In this document: positions 21,596 to 34,001 of the stretch, piece after piece
Numbering within the stretch: the first letter of the stretch is position 1
Layout: the number at the start of each line of letters is the position of its first letter
Origin: Trileptium ribeirensis
Taxonomy: Eukaryota > Nematoda > Enoplea > Enoplida > Thoracostomopsidae
DNA: 48,704 nucleotides
Assembly: GCA_030248225.1 (NCBI GenBank)
Contig: JASANE010024939.1
Coordinates: 1 to 48,704 of the forward strand
Direction: 5' to 3'
The notes under the pieces: generated by a model
What the model was told of the DNA's origin: nothing
Databases searched by the model: none
What the model saw: only the letters and a program-made list of their open reading frames with translations
Position numbers and translations under genes: made by a program

Positions 21596-24500
21596 TTTTG
21601 CAAATAGCTCGTTCCTATAGGAGTATCTAAAGCAAGGTATAGACTGTTTGCGGTCTGCTAAATCATTGCCGGTCCCGTTAAACACGGGTGTATACGGCGA
21701 TAGGAAGCAGTCGGGAGATAGCCCCCAGCCGAAATTCCTGGATCCACCAATTGTCGCATCAGTGACTAAGATGAAAAGTTCATTAAACTAGAAATATATA
21801 ATTTGGAACATTCTTCGAACGCAAATGTGCTGCAGTTGTTGGGCGCTAATAAGGAAGGCAGTTGTTTGGTTCCCATAATTTAACGATGTTTACAACTGAA
21901 CAAACTCATTATGTCTCAATATTCAGGAAAAAAACCGTACCAAAGCAGCTTATAAATTACTGTAAGAAATTTTAATTTGCAAAGACCGTATTGATATATC
22001 TCTGAATAAATATGGCACAAGTGTATCTTTATCTATACTGTAGCCTGTGGAAGGAATAACAGAAGCACATATATGTGCTATTTGATTGTGAGATATCAGA
22101 TAAATCCATAGCCAAACTGTTAATAAATGGCACCAATTTGTCGACAAAGCAAAGTGAAATCATACGTGGATGGGTAACTAAGAACGATAACGGGATAATC
22201 TGGTAATAATGATTTGAGATATTTCAGTGTTAACAATTAAAAACATTTAAACAATATTAAAAATCTTTTAAACGCTGACGATTTGTTATGCGACATAAAA
22301 TACCATCAGTCTGCTATGTTCATTATTATAGTTTCACCTTCTACAAAGCGTCTAGTTTATATTTATGTATTCGACTATTGTATGCGCATGCTTCCGACTG
22401 TCACTTCCCAGAATTCTTAAAATAAAATTTGCACATTAGCAAAAATAAACTTACTTATTGCAGTTATTTGCTACAAACTATTGCAGCATACAAAGAAAAA
22501 AGTTAAATAATTTGTATTAACATAGTTTTGAGGTGAAGAGATTAAACTTCTGGACTTTAAAAAACGCCATAAATAGTTCAAGTATGCTCAAAATATATCT
22601 TTATGGCGTTGAAAGAATATATGTTATTGGAACCCAACAGTATTTTTGCAGTTATTGCTAAAAATGTTTTCATTATTGTTTGAAGGAATATCTGCTATTG
22701 CAGCTGGATTGTATTTTTACAGCAAGGACATATCTGACAATTAACACCTCTCCGATTTATCTCAAAGTAAGGAATATATTTCATGCACTATCAAAACCTC
22801 TTGAAATATTTATGTAATGCAACTCGACACCAGCTGTACCAAATTGTGTACATACAGAATCTTATAGTCTTAAAGAAACTTCAACTACTTTTAGTTATCA
22901 GCAACCAGCATCTAGCTAAATATGCCGTTAGCTGATTGGATTTTTTACGTTCGTCGGCTCTATATTTCACTGCAATAGCAATATATTTTAAAATATATAT
23001 GCTTGTACTGTAGATTTTATATAAATTCTGTAACCTCAGTTCATTTTAGTATTCTGCAACCTCATTGAGACTTTATAATACTGCTCAGTTATTTATATGT
23101 TAATAATTTTTATTTCCACTTATTGGTCAAAAATCCCGTCTTCCCACTCTAATCGTATAAATCTAGAGCGACGTAAAATGGAATTATATACTATTCCGGT
23201 TCATGTAGGAAAATACCCAATTGGGGCTTGTACGTTGATATGTGTACGTTTTGGCAGAACTTATATATATATAAATATGAACAGAAAGTAATGTTAATAA
23301 TCATTCTTGGCCGACTGTCACTATACATAGATCTAGGGAGATCTTTTGGATAATGAAACTCATTCGCTCAATACGTAAACCTAAATACAACCACGCAACA
23401 GGAATTAAAGATACTGAGGTCACATATCAAATAATAAAGCAACGAATCACCGCTGTCCCACTGCAAGCGACAAAATGCTACGTGTTTCCGACTTCCTGAA
23501 ACCATATGCACAGAGTTGCGGTGAGCAACGCGTGAGACAAGATGACTAAACGAAAACCAAATCACAAAGCTGATTTACTGTTTGTCCTACTGTATAAGCG
23601 CAATATACAAACGAACTAAGTTTATACGCGAACTAACTTTAATGAGAAGGATATGTGTTGCAAAAACAATATGTTTGTTTTGCGGTTACTTAACGAGTTA
23701 ACTGAATCGTTAAATTTCGATTAGTATATGAGGTAGATGCATGGTAACAAGGGTACAGTACTCTGAAGCTCACAGTAGCAGTTTGACTCATCTCGATGTC
23801 CCTCATAAATCTTGATCCTGTGATGCATTCACTGGAAAATAGTGTACAATTTCAAACACTCCGCTCACTTAGTTCAACGATTTCTTTTCAATTCGCGGTG
23901 CATAGCCATGAATAGCGTCATACTGTAACGAACCTCTTCAGACAGGTAGCGGAGGCTCTTAGTTTGATGTATCAACGCCTAAGTATGTTTAGTCAAGAGA
24001 TGTAGGTTTATTCTTCAAATTAAATGCAAATACTAAAGGATATAAATTGGACTTAATCATTTATTTCATGTTAAGATGGCGGTAATTCTTGAGTATATAA
24101 TATTAAAGTGGTTGTAGATAAACGTACGTAACAAGATTTTTTGCAGCTACAATTTATACGTTAACTGGTTTTCTATATGGTCCTCTATAGCATCTTCTCT
24201 AACGAGAAATCCGAAGCGGCGCAACAAAGAATATATAGACAGGCGATTAAAATTTGAAGTTGTAAGTACAACTTTTACTAATGTAAAATTTTCACTCTTA
24301 GTTGAGACCAAGATTTTGGTTTTCGTATTACGCAACGTAGAGGTCATGAAATACATTTAATACTATAAGGACACTATGTAAAGAAGTGTTCAGCATCATA
24401 TATACAGCAAAGTTATAGAGAGCAATAGAGAAATTTACATATTTTGATCCAAAATAGAATTCACAACACTTTATTTGCTTATGCAAAGCGTTGCTTATTT

Positions 24501-25921
24501 TGGTGCGGACGTTATGGATATATCGTATAACTCCAAGGCCGATAGAGATGGCACGGAGTTTTTCGCCGACATGAACATGCCATTACATATAATGTCAGTG
24601 ATAAAAGTATTGATCATAAATGGGGTTGGGTTCTGAATTTCTTATGCATCATTTACAATAAGATGTGTGTGCATGGTCCTAATTATGTCACGCGTTCAAA
24701 TGGGCTAGCTACTATATCACGCATACAGTCTAGCTCGACTGTTTAAATTTTGAATAGCCTAGCTAGGCTATGCATTTGTCTTCGAGTGTCGAGCCGGACT
24801 GTGCTTTTGTCACGAGGCGTTCAGCTGAGCGCTATACTTTGCTAGAGACTATTTAGCCCGTGAACATTACATTTTACTATACGTATCTAAATAATGCTCC
24901 GAAAGCGGCATGCGGCTTAAAACGTTAATTGTATATGTAACTTAGAATTAGTGCGAAGACACTATACAACAAAATGCTGTTACACTAAGCACATTACTAA
25001 ATAAAATTTCTCAATTGACAGTTCAGTCAGACGCTCCGTTTGTCACGCAGAGCCTAGCTAAGCTCCCTGTTTGTCACATTAAGACTAGCTAAGCTATAAA
25101 AATGTACCATAGTAGTCATAGCTATAGTTCACCCGTTGAGTTGGAGGTGTGACATAATTTGGCCCTTGCGCACGCATCTTATCGTAAATGATGCATTATT
25201 TGGCTCTAATAGTAACTAAATTAGTCATGTGGTTCGTAAGTTATAGACGGCAGCAGCAAAATTTATATATTTTGTACAAAGTAGAATTCAGAGCTTTTAT
25301 GGAACAGTTTTATAAATATACAAACTGTTGGAAAATAACCGGTATTTATGACAGGACGCCATATTGTATATAGCTCGTAGTACACTAGAGTGAGGTAAGT
25401 CTATCTAGCTTCCTTCTTTGTAAATCGCTCAAAATGCTTCTTTTCTTGTAAAAATTTTTAAAGTGAGCATTTTAAACTACTTTCAATTTTAGAATTAAAG
25501 CAGATTAGAGCTACTCCATTTAAACTTCGTTACTGAACGATGGTACGAAACGACAGGTCGATCTTATAACGCCGACAGTGAGACAAACTGTTCCTTTTTG
25601 GCTAAAAGTTTGATTCAATACTTGTGCGCATGCCTGTTCTCGCTTCACGAACTCACACAGTTATACTTTATAACATAAAAGTTTCTAACCAGAGTATCAT
25701 TTAATGTGCAGGCCAATGATACGCTGAGATATTATCCTGTGCGTTGAGTGCTTAACGCTGCTGAAAAGAGCTTACTTACATATGTTACTAATTGCCACAC
25801 CACGTATATATTCATACGGTCAAGACGTTGTACTTCTGCTTTGGTAAAACACTGACCTACGAAATAAATAAGCGTCTTGAGCACTAAGATCCCAACTAGA
25901 GTTCAAACTTTATGAAAATCT
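21596..25921. other. Unassigned AT-rich sequence
   Basis: About 4.3 kb with no recognised gene, RNA or element. Around 24690-25100 short words such as CCTAGCTAGGCTA, GAGCCTAGCTAAGCT and TTTGTCAC recur in both orientations. This could be a decayed inverted-repeat element, but no clean termini or target duplication can be defined. Frames elsewhere (for example 24356-24147, minus) are at chance length. Confidence 0.35.
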
Positions 25922-27362
25922 CAAATTAATTTATAATACCGTAAATTGACTAAAATATAGTTTCTTCAAATGATAGATTAAGCCAATATGTTTATGGCTA
26001 TCTAAAATAGGCAAATATTTGGAGATATGTAAAGAGTGTAAAATTAGACAGACAAGACGTATCGTTTGAGATCTGCTTTGGAAATGGGTACATATTAGCT
26101 TAGGACTTGAAATAATATAACGGAGCTTATAATTAGCCACACCTCTTGATGAAAACCTCAAATTAATTTATAATAACGTAATGCGGCGTTCACGTTATAA
26201 TGTCCCCAACGTTTGGAACCTATGTACACCACACAGTGTCAGACACACTGTTAACAACAAGGTGTCTTAGACACCCCCATGTTTTTAATAAATTTTTTCA
26301 ACGGCAGCTAGTTACGCGTATTACCACTTCTTGACAGTGTCAGGCACGCCGTGTTTTCTGGCCGTTTTATTGACAGTGTTTGGAATTATTTGAGCAATGT
26401 TCATATGGGCTTGATACAAATATCGAGAATTTAGAAAAAACTAAACATGATATTTGAGTAATAAACCGCATTAGCTACAGATGGTGTCAGTTAATTCGCC
26501 CCAAATTAGTAGCTAAGGGTGTGTACGACACTGTCAAGAAAAAATGTAGTAGCTAGGAGTGTGTCGTACACCCTCGGCGATTGATTTACAGTATGGATGT
26601 CACCCTGACTGTCTATACAGTAGAGTCGCGACTACAGGGGGTCAAAAGTTCCAAACAGCGGGGACATTATAACGTGAACGCCGCATAAATTGACTAAAAA
26701 TATAGTTTCTTCAATTGATAGGATAAGCCAATATGTTTATGGCTATCTAAAATAGGCAAATATTTGGAGATATATAAAGAGTGTAAAATTAGACCGACAA
26801 GACGTATCGTTTGAGATCTGCTTTGGAAATGGGTACATATTGGCTTAGGACTTGTAATAATATAACGGAGCTTATAATTAGCCACATCTCTTGATGAAAA
26901 TCTCAAATTAATTTATAATAACGTAAATTGACTAAAAATATAGTTTCTTCAATTGATAGGATAAGCCAATATGTTTATGGCTATCTAAAATAGGCAAATA
27001 TTTGGAGATATATAAAGAGTGTAAAATTAGACCGACAAGACGTATCGTTTGAGATCTGCTTTGGAAATGGGTACATATTAGCTTAGGACTTGTAATAATA
27101 TAGCGGAGCTTATAATTAGCCACATCTCTTGATGAAAATCTCAAATTAATTTATAATAACGTAAATTGACTAAAAATATAGTTTCTTCAATTGATAGGAT
27201 AAGCCAATATGTTTATGGCTATCTAAAATAGGCAAATATTTGGAGATATATAAAGAGTGTAAAATTAGACCGACAAGACGTATCGTTTGAGATCTGCTTT
27301 GGAAATGGGTACATATTCGCTTAGCACTTGTAATAATATAACGGAGCCTATAGCTAGCCACA
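25922..27362 (+). repeat. 238-bp tandem array, 4 copies, one interrupted
   Basis: Unit starts (CAAATTAATTTATAATA) are at 25922, 26159, 26904 and 27142. Copies 1 and 3 are 237 and 238 bp. Copy 2 is 745 bp, exactly 238 plus a 504-bp element plus its 3-bp target duplication. Copy 4 ends early at about 27362. Copies 2-4 are nearly identical and copy 1 is more diverged. The similar minus-strand frames of about 70 codons in each copy are repeats of one chance frame. Confidence 0.96.
26182..26685. mobile_element. 504-bp miniature element, TAA target duplication
   Basis: The terminal inverted repeats are long: the left end TGCGGCGTTCACGTTATAAT, continuing GTCCCC and TTTGGAAC, is mirrored by the right end GGGGACATTATAACGTGAAC then GCCGCA (about 38 bp with few mismatches). 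TAA flanks both sides (26179-26181 and 26686-26688), and removing element plus one TAA restores an exact 238-bp host unit. A 3-bp TWA duplication suggests PIF/Harbinger affinity. The interior repeats GTGTCAGACAC/GACACTGTCAAG-type words near both ends and has no coding capacity. Confidence 0.93.
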
Positions 27363-30300
27363 TCTGTTTATCTGTTTTAGTCTTATAAATATTGAAATGA
27401 AATGTAACAAATTTTTGATTTGTAATGTTGAACGGTAAAAGATGATATTTTTGTAAAGAATGGTGCAGACATGGAGCTATGTGCGTAAATGTCACAAGCG
27501 CACGGGCTTACACTGCCTTGATTCAATCAGAGATTGTTAAGTTATGCGTGTCACCGAATTCACCGCTGTCAAAAGTTATAAAGCCAAGTAGCACTGTAAA
27601 AGGAATTTGTGGTCGAGTTATATATTCTATCTTGTTTATAATACAGCCTGTTATTATAATCCATGCACTATGCCTAAATAAAATATGTATCTTTTCCTAC
27701 AGCTTAAAATTAAAAGCGGCCTGGTCTATGCCTCATTGTTTTGCCATATCTGTATTGCTTAAAATCGGATGCGCAAAACTTGAGTCAATTTCGCTAAAGC
27801 TGTTCTCGGAAGTTATACATGATACAAATAGCATTTAGACAGATTTTGGTCTAGTTTTGAACCCTTTATCTAATCGCAGAAACCGTTGCATCTAATAGTA
27901 CGTAATTGTTGAAGTACTGAATTTACTGTGACGATATGATTGCATTACGCAAACCTCGTAACTCTGATTTCCCGATAATAAATATACAAATGTTAACACA
28001 CATTAGTTGCTGATAGTGGTAAGAAAAAGCTGGAGTTTCAGGCTAAGGCTTTGTCTCGGCTCTTAATGAACCGTGTCTCGCTCGATTCTTTCGATGGAAA
28101 TCCAGGGTCGGCTCCGCTTTTAGGTTCCTAATCAAAAAGTTTCCATTTCAAGAGAGAGTATGACATACAAAGTACCTAAATCTTCAGCTCTAGCTCGGCT
28201 CGGCTTTTCAGACACTATGGCAAACTACGGCTTGGTTATGCTCTAGTGCCGAACAATGCCGAGCCGAGGCGACCCGTGAGCCTAAATTCTCACCCCAGTT
28301 TACTGGTTGCTTGAAGCGTAGCTGTGATATTGTTTTCAATACTGGTCAGGCAGTGAAAATGGGTTATCAGCTTAATTATATTGCACTGGTGCATTGCGCT
28401 CATCGAGTTATATATTCCACAAGTCATATATTTGGAGTGCAGCAACGTTTTGGATTCGTTTGACAACAGTTCAGGTGCTAAAAGTTATGTCGTAATTATA
28501 CAGGAAAGCTAGGCATCCTATGCTATTGGCGTGAGCTGCTAAGTGATCACAGGATTCTCATAATCCCAGCAATGTTCCTCAAACATATTTTGTAGTAGCG
28601 CTCCGGAAGGTTACGTGCAATCGTAGCACTTAATCGCTATAACATATAAAACATAAACGATAACATAAAACCAATCTACGACAAATAAATATAACCACAG
28701 AGCTTTCTTGCCTGTTAGTCAAGCCAAAGTCAAAGTTTATTTTGAACATCAAGATTACGTGAATATAGATATACATGGCACAACGAAATAGTCGATAACA
28801 AATTTGGAGTGTGAATGTGTACTACTGTCATACTGTTCTTTTAAAAATGATTATATTTTTAAGCTAAACATGCTTCCCGGACATACATTCACACAGGGCA
28901 GCCTCTTGTTGTTACTCACTGCCGATGTAGCAGTTATATTGAGTAGTTCGACTGCAGTACGTAATTATAGCTGAGTACAGAAATGAACTAATAAACTGTG
29001 AACCATAAGTAACCAAAATACAATAGAATTAAGAAGAATACCAATAAAATGGCAGATACACTATTCCAAAATACCCTGTTTGAAGAACCGGTCTCAATAT
29101 TTCCGCCGGGGCCACATATGCATGACACTGATTAACATTGCATAGGTATTCCGGGAATATTATAACCATTATTGCATATCAGTTTTTGTGGTTAAAAGCG
29201 AGGGGGCAAGAATATTGACAAGACTTACGCCGAGTTAATGTCGTTTCTGCTTAAGTAGTGCGTAAAATTTTTAAAATGGCAAACGATTGTAAATTTAAAT
29301 ATGTTGCCTTTACCTCTTAAGTTATAAAAATAGACCCATCTATAGGTATTCACACTAAACGTACATCTCTGTTGACCAAGAGCCTTAATTCTTTAACTGC
29401 CTTAAGTGTCGTGACTAATTTATAAGTTATATGTGTAGTGTATATCGAATGCACTGCAGAAAGCGGAAACAAACTCGCAAACATCCGCAATTATACAACA
29501 TAAATATAAACTGCATCCGAATTGAAAGACCTATTTTAATACTGTTTCCTTAAGTATTAATGAAGTGATACTTTTTCATGTAGCTAACGTAGAAACTCCT
29601 GCACGGAGACCATTTCAAACCAACATAATCAACGCCTTATTTACATCATTAGTTAAAAATTTGTGTAGATTTGACAAATTTAGGGTTGCTTGAGAATAAT
29701 TTTCTGGAAGCTATTTTTTCTCCACTGGGAAACTACGAGTGGTCTCTGAAATTTGTTCATTTTCAACGCAGCTTATAGACGATACAGCACAGTACTGACT
29801 GACCTCTTTGAAATATGGAGTTATCCGACTTCTAAATGTCGTAACAAAATTTTACAAATTCAATATTGTACAAGCTAAGTATTCCAAACAGTATCTATTT
29901 ATAATTTATTTTGTTAAATTTTATTAAAAATTGAAATTTTGATTCGTGATATTGAATATTTTATGCTGTATCTTATTTAATGTAGTAACCTTCACAATCT
30001 ACGTATAATTTCTATATGACCCCTGCCCATGACTACAATTTACCATAGCATATAGGGATCTTCGCATTTGAAACAAACTGCAATAAATAATTTATAAAGG
30101 GTACGTATCATCTTTAGGAGCTAGTCGCTATATCGTTACAAAGAAAAACATTTAGAGTGGGATTAGGGGGCGTGAGTCATCCGTCTTTGGCTTAGTATAT
30201 GGTTCGTATAGGAACCTTAGCTTAGGCTAGCTCTAATTATTAGGCTTAGTATATCAAGAATGGCCTAGCACGCATTTCGCTTCCGCCCGCGAAAGTTAGA

Positions 30301-31579
30301 TTGGCCAGAAACAAAAGTATAATGCAACTATTTCGAACTTAAATCAAGTTAAATCTGTATGAATATTACACGGCATCCTACACCCAAGCGTAGAATCAGT
30401 CACCAGAGTCAGTCTATTCGTGCATTAATGAGTGCATTTGTATCGTTCTAAAATACTACTTTAAATTATATAGTCGCACAATCAACGAGCGAAGGTCATA
30501 TTAATGTTGTAGCGACCGACGACTGAAATTGTCATTATTATTAATTCAAACATGGAACGCAGACAACTAGCGATGTGAGCGAATGATAATTAATCAGAAG
30601 GATCGAATCAAAACAATCAATCAATCAATCGCTGGTGGCGACAGACCCAACCTCCCCCACTGACTACTTCGTCTACAACAGCTAAAGCAGTTTTAATGAT
30701 AACCAAGTACGTCCGGATGGATAGCACTTATCACAGCAGGGATTCACCGACATACAACAACAAAAACAACAACGACATTTGAGAATAGAAGAAATCGGTT
30801 TGGTATCATATTTTTGGTAACCACTAACGGCTGTGTTATAGGCGAGGATCATTGTGTGGATTAAAATGATTTTTTGAACGTGTTGACACGGTATTCCGAC
30901 AAACGACTAATATACTACTGTGCACATCGAATTGCTCTAAAATGGACATATCATGTCCAATACCAGTGAGCATTAGAAAAAAAAATTGTTTTTCTTGCGC
31001 TAGTGGTGATGTTTGTGTCAAAACCATACATGCATTTAATGTTTTAAAAAATACGATATTGCTGAACATCGCTGAATTATACGTGGCTCAGTGAATAAAT
31101 GTGCTATTAATCGATGATCATATATTTTACTTGGTACACGGTTACTGGATCTCCATATGGTGTTAGTAAATATAGCAAAATGGAAAGATTAGCAAACCAG
31201 GATTTTTTGTCATTTGCGTGCATGTCTAACCATGAAATGCTCATATGAGATGTTTATCTTTGTTTTTAAACCATCAGTTGTTACATTGGTTTGTTAATAT
31301 TGTCATGTATACAGCAAATTTGCTATATTTTATATTGCTTATATAAGGTTAGCAGACGGTGTTGCAGCCATGCAATTCCTTAATAGTTGGGTTCGCTGTG
31401 ATGAACTTAACTCTGGATGCAAAACCCATCGAGCTGCAACATCAATGACCGGTAATATACGATTTGCAACTACATAGAGATTATTTTAGATAGCAAAACT
31501 TCACAGAAGCAAAAATAGTTTGTTTGACGAAAGATCTGTCAACAAACCAGTAGTAACCGAATCAGTCAATATTTTATAG
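27363..31579. other. Unassigned AT-rich sequence
   Basis: It holds a 119-codon plus frame (27479-27838) at chance length. Inside it, TCTTTTCCTACAG at 27689-27701 is a good-looking splice acceptor, but there is no paired exon evidence. 28020-28310 is GC-richer with GGCTCGGC words and a small inverted repeat (CTCGGCTCGG / CCGAGCCGAG). 30620-30640 is a short (AATC)n run. No gene is called. Confidence 0.35.
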
Positions 31580-32280
31580 ACGGGTACCTTGTACCATATG
31601 CATTCAAATGCAATGATTTAGGTGTTTTTATTAATAAAAATTTAAAAAGCACCTCTCATTGCAGGGAGACTTCAGCTAAAGCATACATATAAATATCATC
31701 ATAATAGATACATCATAAATATATTATTCCGCGGCTTGACGACAACAGACTGCTCTCTTATGATTCGCGCATACATTTCGTACGTAAGACCAGTATTAAA
31801 ATACGCGTGTCCGGTTTGGTCGCCATACTCTCTTGGAGATATTGATATGATCGAACGAGTACAGTGGTATTTTACGCGACAACTTTTCGCTAGGCTTAGA
31901 TGGCAGCATATAGATTATAATGAAAGGATTAAGAAACATAGTCTTGAAACACTAGAATTAAGGAGATTACAGTTTGGTATACAAAATACTTCATAATGAA
32001 ATAGACACTTGTCGTGACATATTGCATGTGTCCGCTGTAACGACCACTAGAGGCCATGCCTAAAAGCTGGTTGAAATGAAATTTAGGACTAACACATAAA
32101 AAACACTCACTTGCCATAAGGGTTATTAATGCGTGCAACTCGCTCCCAGAATCTGTACGCAACAAAAATTTTGTGAACGCTCCAAGCGCTAAACAATTCA
32201 AAGACTTACTTAAACAAGTTGACCTAACTCGTTTTTTTTGCATTATGACAGACACATATAGTCAGATGTAAGAGGGCAAC
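31580..32280 (+). pseudogene. Decayed non-LTR retrotransposon (LINE), reverse transcriptase C-terminal part
   Basis: Fragments of the C-terminal half of a LINE reverse transcriptase appear in order but in shifting frames. They are NDLGVFINKNLKSTSHC and ETSAKAYI (about 31600-31690), then RAYISYVRPVLKYACPVWSP with ERVQWYFTRQLF and LETLELRRLQFG (31736-31990), then RVINACNSLPESV and APSAKQFKDLLKQVDL (about 32120-32225). This order, ending with the 'V.N.WNSLP..V..AP....FK..L' tail, is standard for CR1/L2/jockey-type elements. The catalytic YxDD block is not found upstream, so the copy is 5'-truncated. Stops and at least three frameshifts break it. The region after the coding part, with TCAGATGTAAG, matches the start of the 3' tail of the second copy at 34 kb, so both belong to one family. 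Confidence 0.85.
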
Positions 32281-33675
32281 CCGAACTGATTAGTCTTTAA
32301 TGGTTGACACAATGCTGTTTATTTGTTGTAACAAGAATAACAATATTTAGTTTCAATTTTGGAATATATTTATAAAATATATCAGTGATCAACCAATAAG
32401 ATTTTGTTTGTTTGTTTTGTAAATTAAAATCGATATCAATGCCGTTCAATGCTACGAAAACTTTACAAAGTTTACAGAAAATTTCAATACGTATACATTG
32501 AAATCGGTACGATATAAAAACTATAATTGCTTGTCTAGTGTAATGCCCAGAAATATTAGCTGGCGTAAAGCACGAAATAGTTAGAACCTGACGTCATATC
32601 GGTTAGAAATCTTTTACTGGATTACATACAAGTGGCGGCGTAACCAATTAAAGCTCCCATTAATAAGTATTTCAGCGTTACTGTTGAACTACGGTTAACC
32701 GTGAAAGCACTTGGACGCAATGTTAAATCAAAGGTTCGACTTGACTTTTTTGTCTATTACTAAATGATTTCACCTTTGAAGATCTGATCCAAACGTATAC
32801 CTCAAAAGCATTTCTTGTGGAAATTGTTTAATTATTATAAAAACCCTGCATTTATTTCCAAAAATATGTATTACTTAAGTACATATCTCTTTGCACTGCG
32901 ACAGATCGTTGTGGTTAATTAAATCCGATCAAATCCTTGCTTGTTCATCTAAATATTTACCAGCGCAGTAAATAAGGGATTTTTCTTACGCATAAGAATA
33001 ATACAAATGCCCTGGAATGGTTCTGTAAACGATGAAAGGCATATTTCAACCTAAAATCTTACCGCTTTCAGTGCTATGTGGGTAATTTGTTTATTCTGAT
33101 TTTTTCAAAATGACCATAGAGCCAATGATATTTTATTAGGTGACCACGGCACATTAACTCTACCAATGTACTCGGGCCGTTATCAATCATGAAAACAAAT
33201 TAAGTGTTCGTTTGTGCACAAAAATGAGCTCTATTATTAAAACATTCTCCCTCCTACTCCGAAATATGTTTGCAGAATATTTTTCCATCAAGCTGTGACT
33301 TCTATTTCACCTATTGTCACACTATGCAGCATCAGCTTAAGTTACATTTCACATTCACTAATGTGAATGTAATAGAAAACTTTGCACATCCAACCGATGG
33401 CATTACTTATCACATGAAAAGGTGAGCGGCTAATTTAATTCAAAACACAAATATGACTGCGTAAATCAGTATCATGAAAAATGGATTTATCAACTGTCTT
33501 CTGTCGGTAACTATTTTTTAAGTTTTAGTACGAGCGCGAGGCATCACTTGTTCAGCCATGGAAAACGTGCATGATCTTTTTTTCGATACCTCTTTCAAGT
33601 AATATATTAAAATTCGCCTATACAATCTGTGCCCAGACTTCTATTTAGACGCTTATCATAGACACAATTTCACTG
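32281..33675. other. Unassigned AT-rich sequence
   Basis: No gene, RNA or mobile-element end is recognised. Confidence 0.4.
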
Positions 33676-33974
33676 TAGCTACTTCTAATGCTTTCAAACA
33701 ATAAATATAACAAATAAGTTTATTGAATTAATGAGTAATAGGAAGGAGTAATAAAACGTGTAGACTCGTCAGAAAAACAGATATTACTGAAATATAGTCT
33801 ATTATCGAAAATTACTTCAATAAATGAGCAAAATTAGCTACTTCTAATGCTTTCAAACAATAAATATAACAAATAAGTTTATTGAAGTAATGAGTAATAG
33901 GATGGAGTAATAAAACGTGTAGACTCATCAGAAAAACAGATATTACTGAAATATAGTCTATTATCGAAAATTAC
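33676..33974 (+). repeat. 159-bp tandem duplication next to the LINE 3' end
   Basis: TAGCTACTTCTAATGC starts copies at 33676 and 33835. The two copies are nearly identical except that the second ends about 20 bp early. The array abuts the 3' side of the minus-strand LINE at 34002-35580 and may be part of its tail or the target into which it inserted. Confidence 0.9.
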
Positions 33975-34001
33975 AAAGGGAGCGAGACCACTTACATCTG
34001 A

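Noticed and set aside
24690..25100. Inverted-repeat element built from CTAGCTAGGCTA and TTTGTCAC words
   Set aside because: The words recur irregularly in both orientations, but no termini, target duplication or consistent period could be defined.
27479..27838. 119-codon frame with an internal splice-acceptor-like TCTTTTCCTACAG
   Set aside because: No partner donor or adjoining exon can be supported, and the length is compatible with chance.
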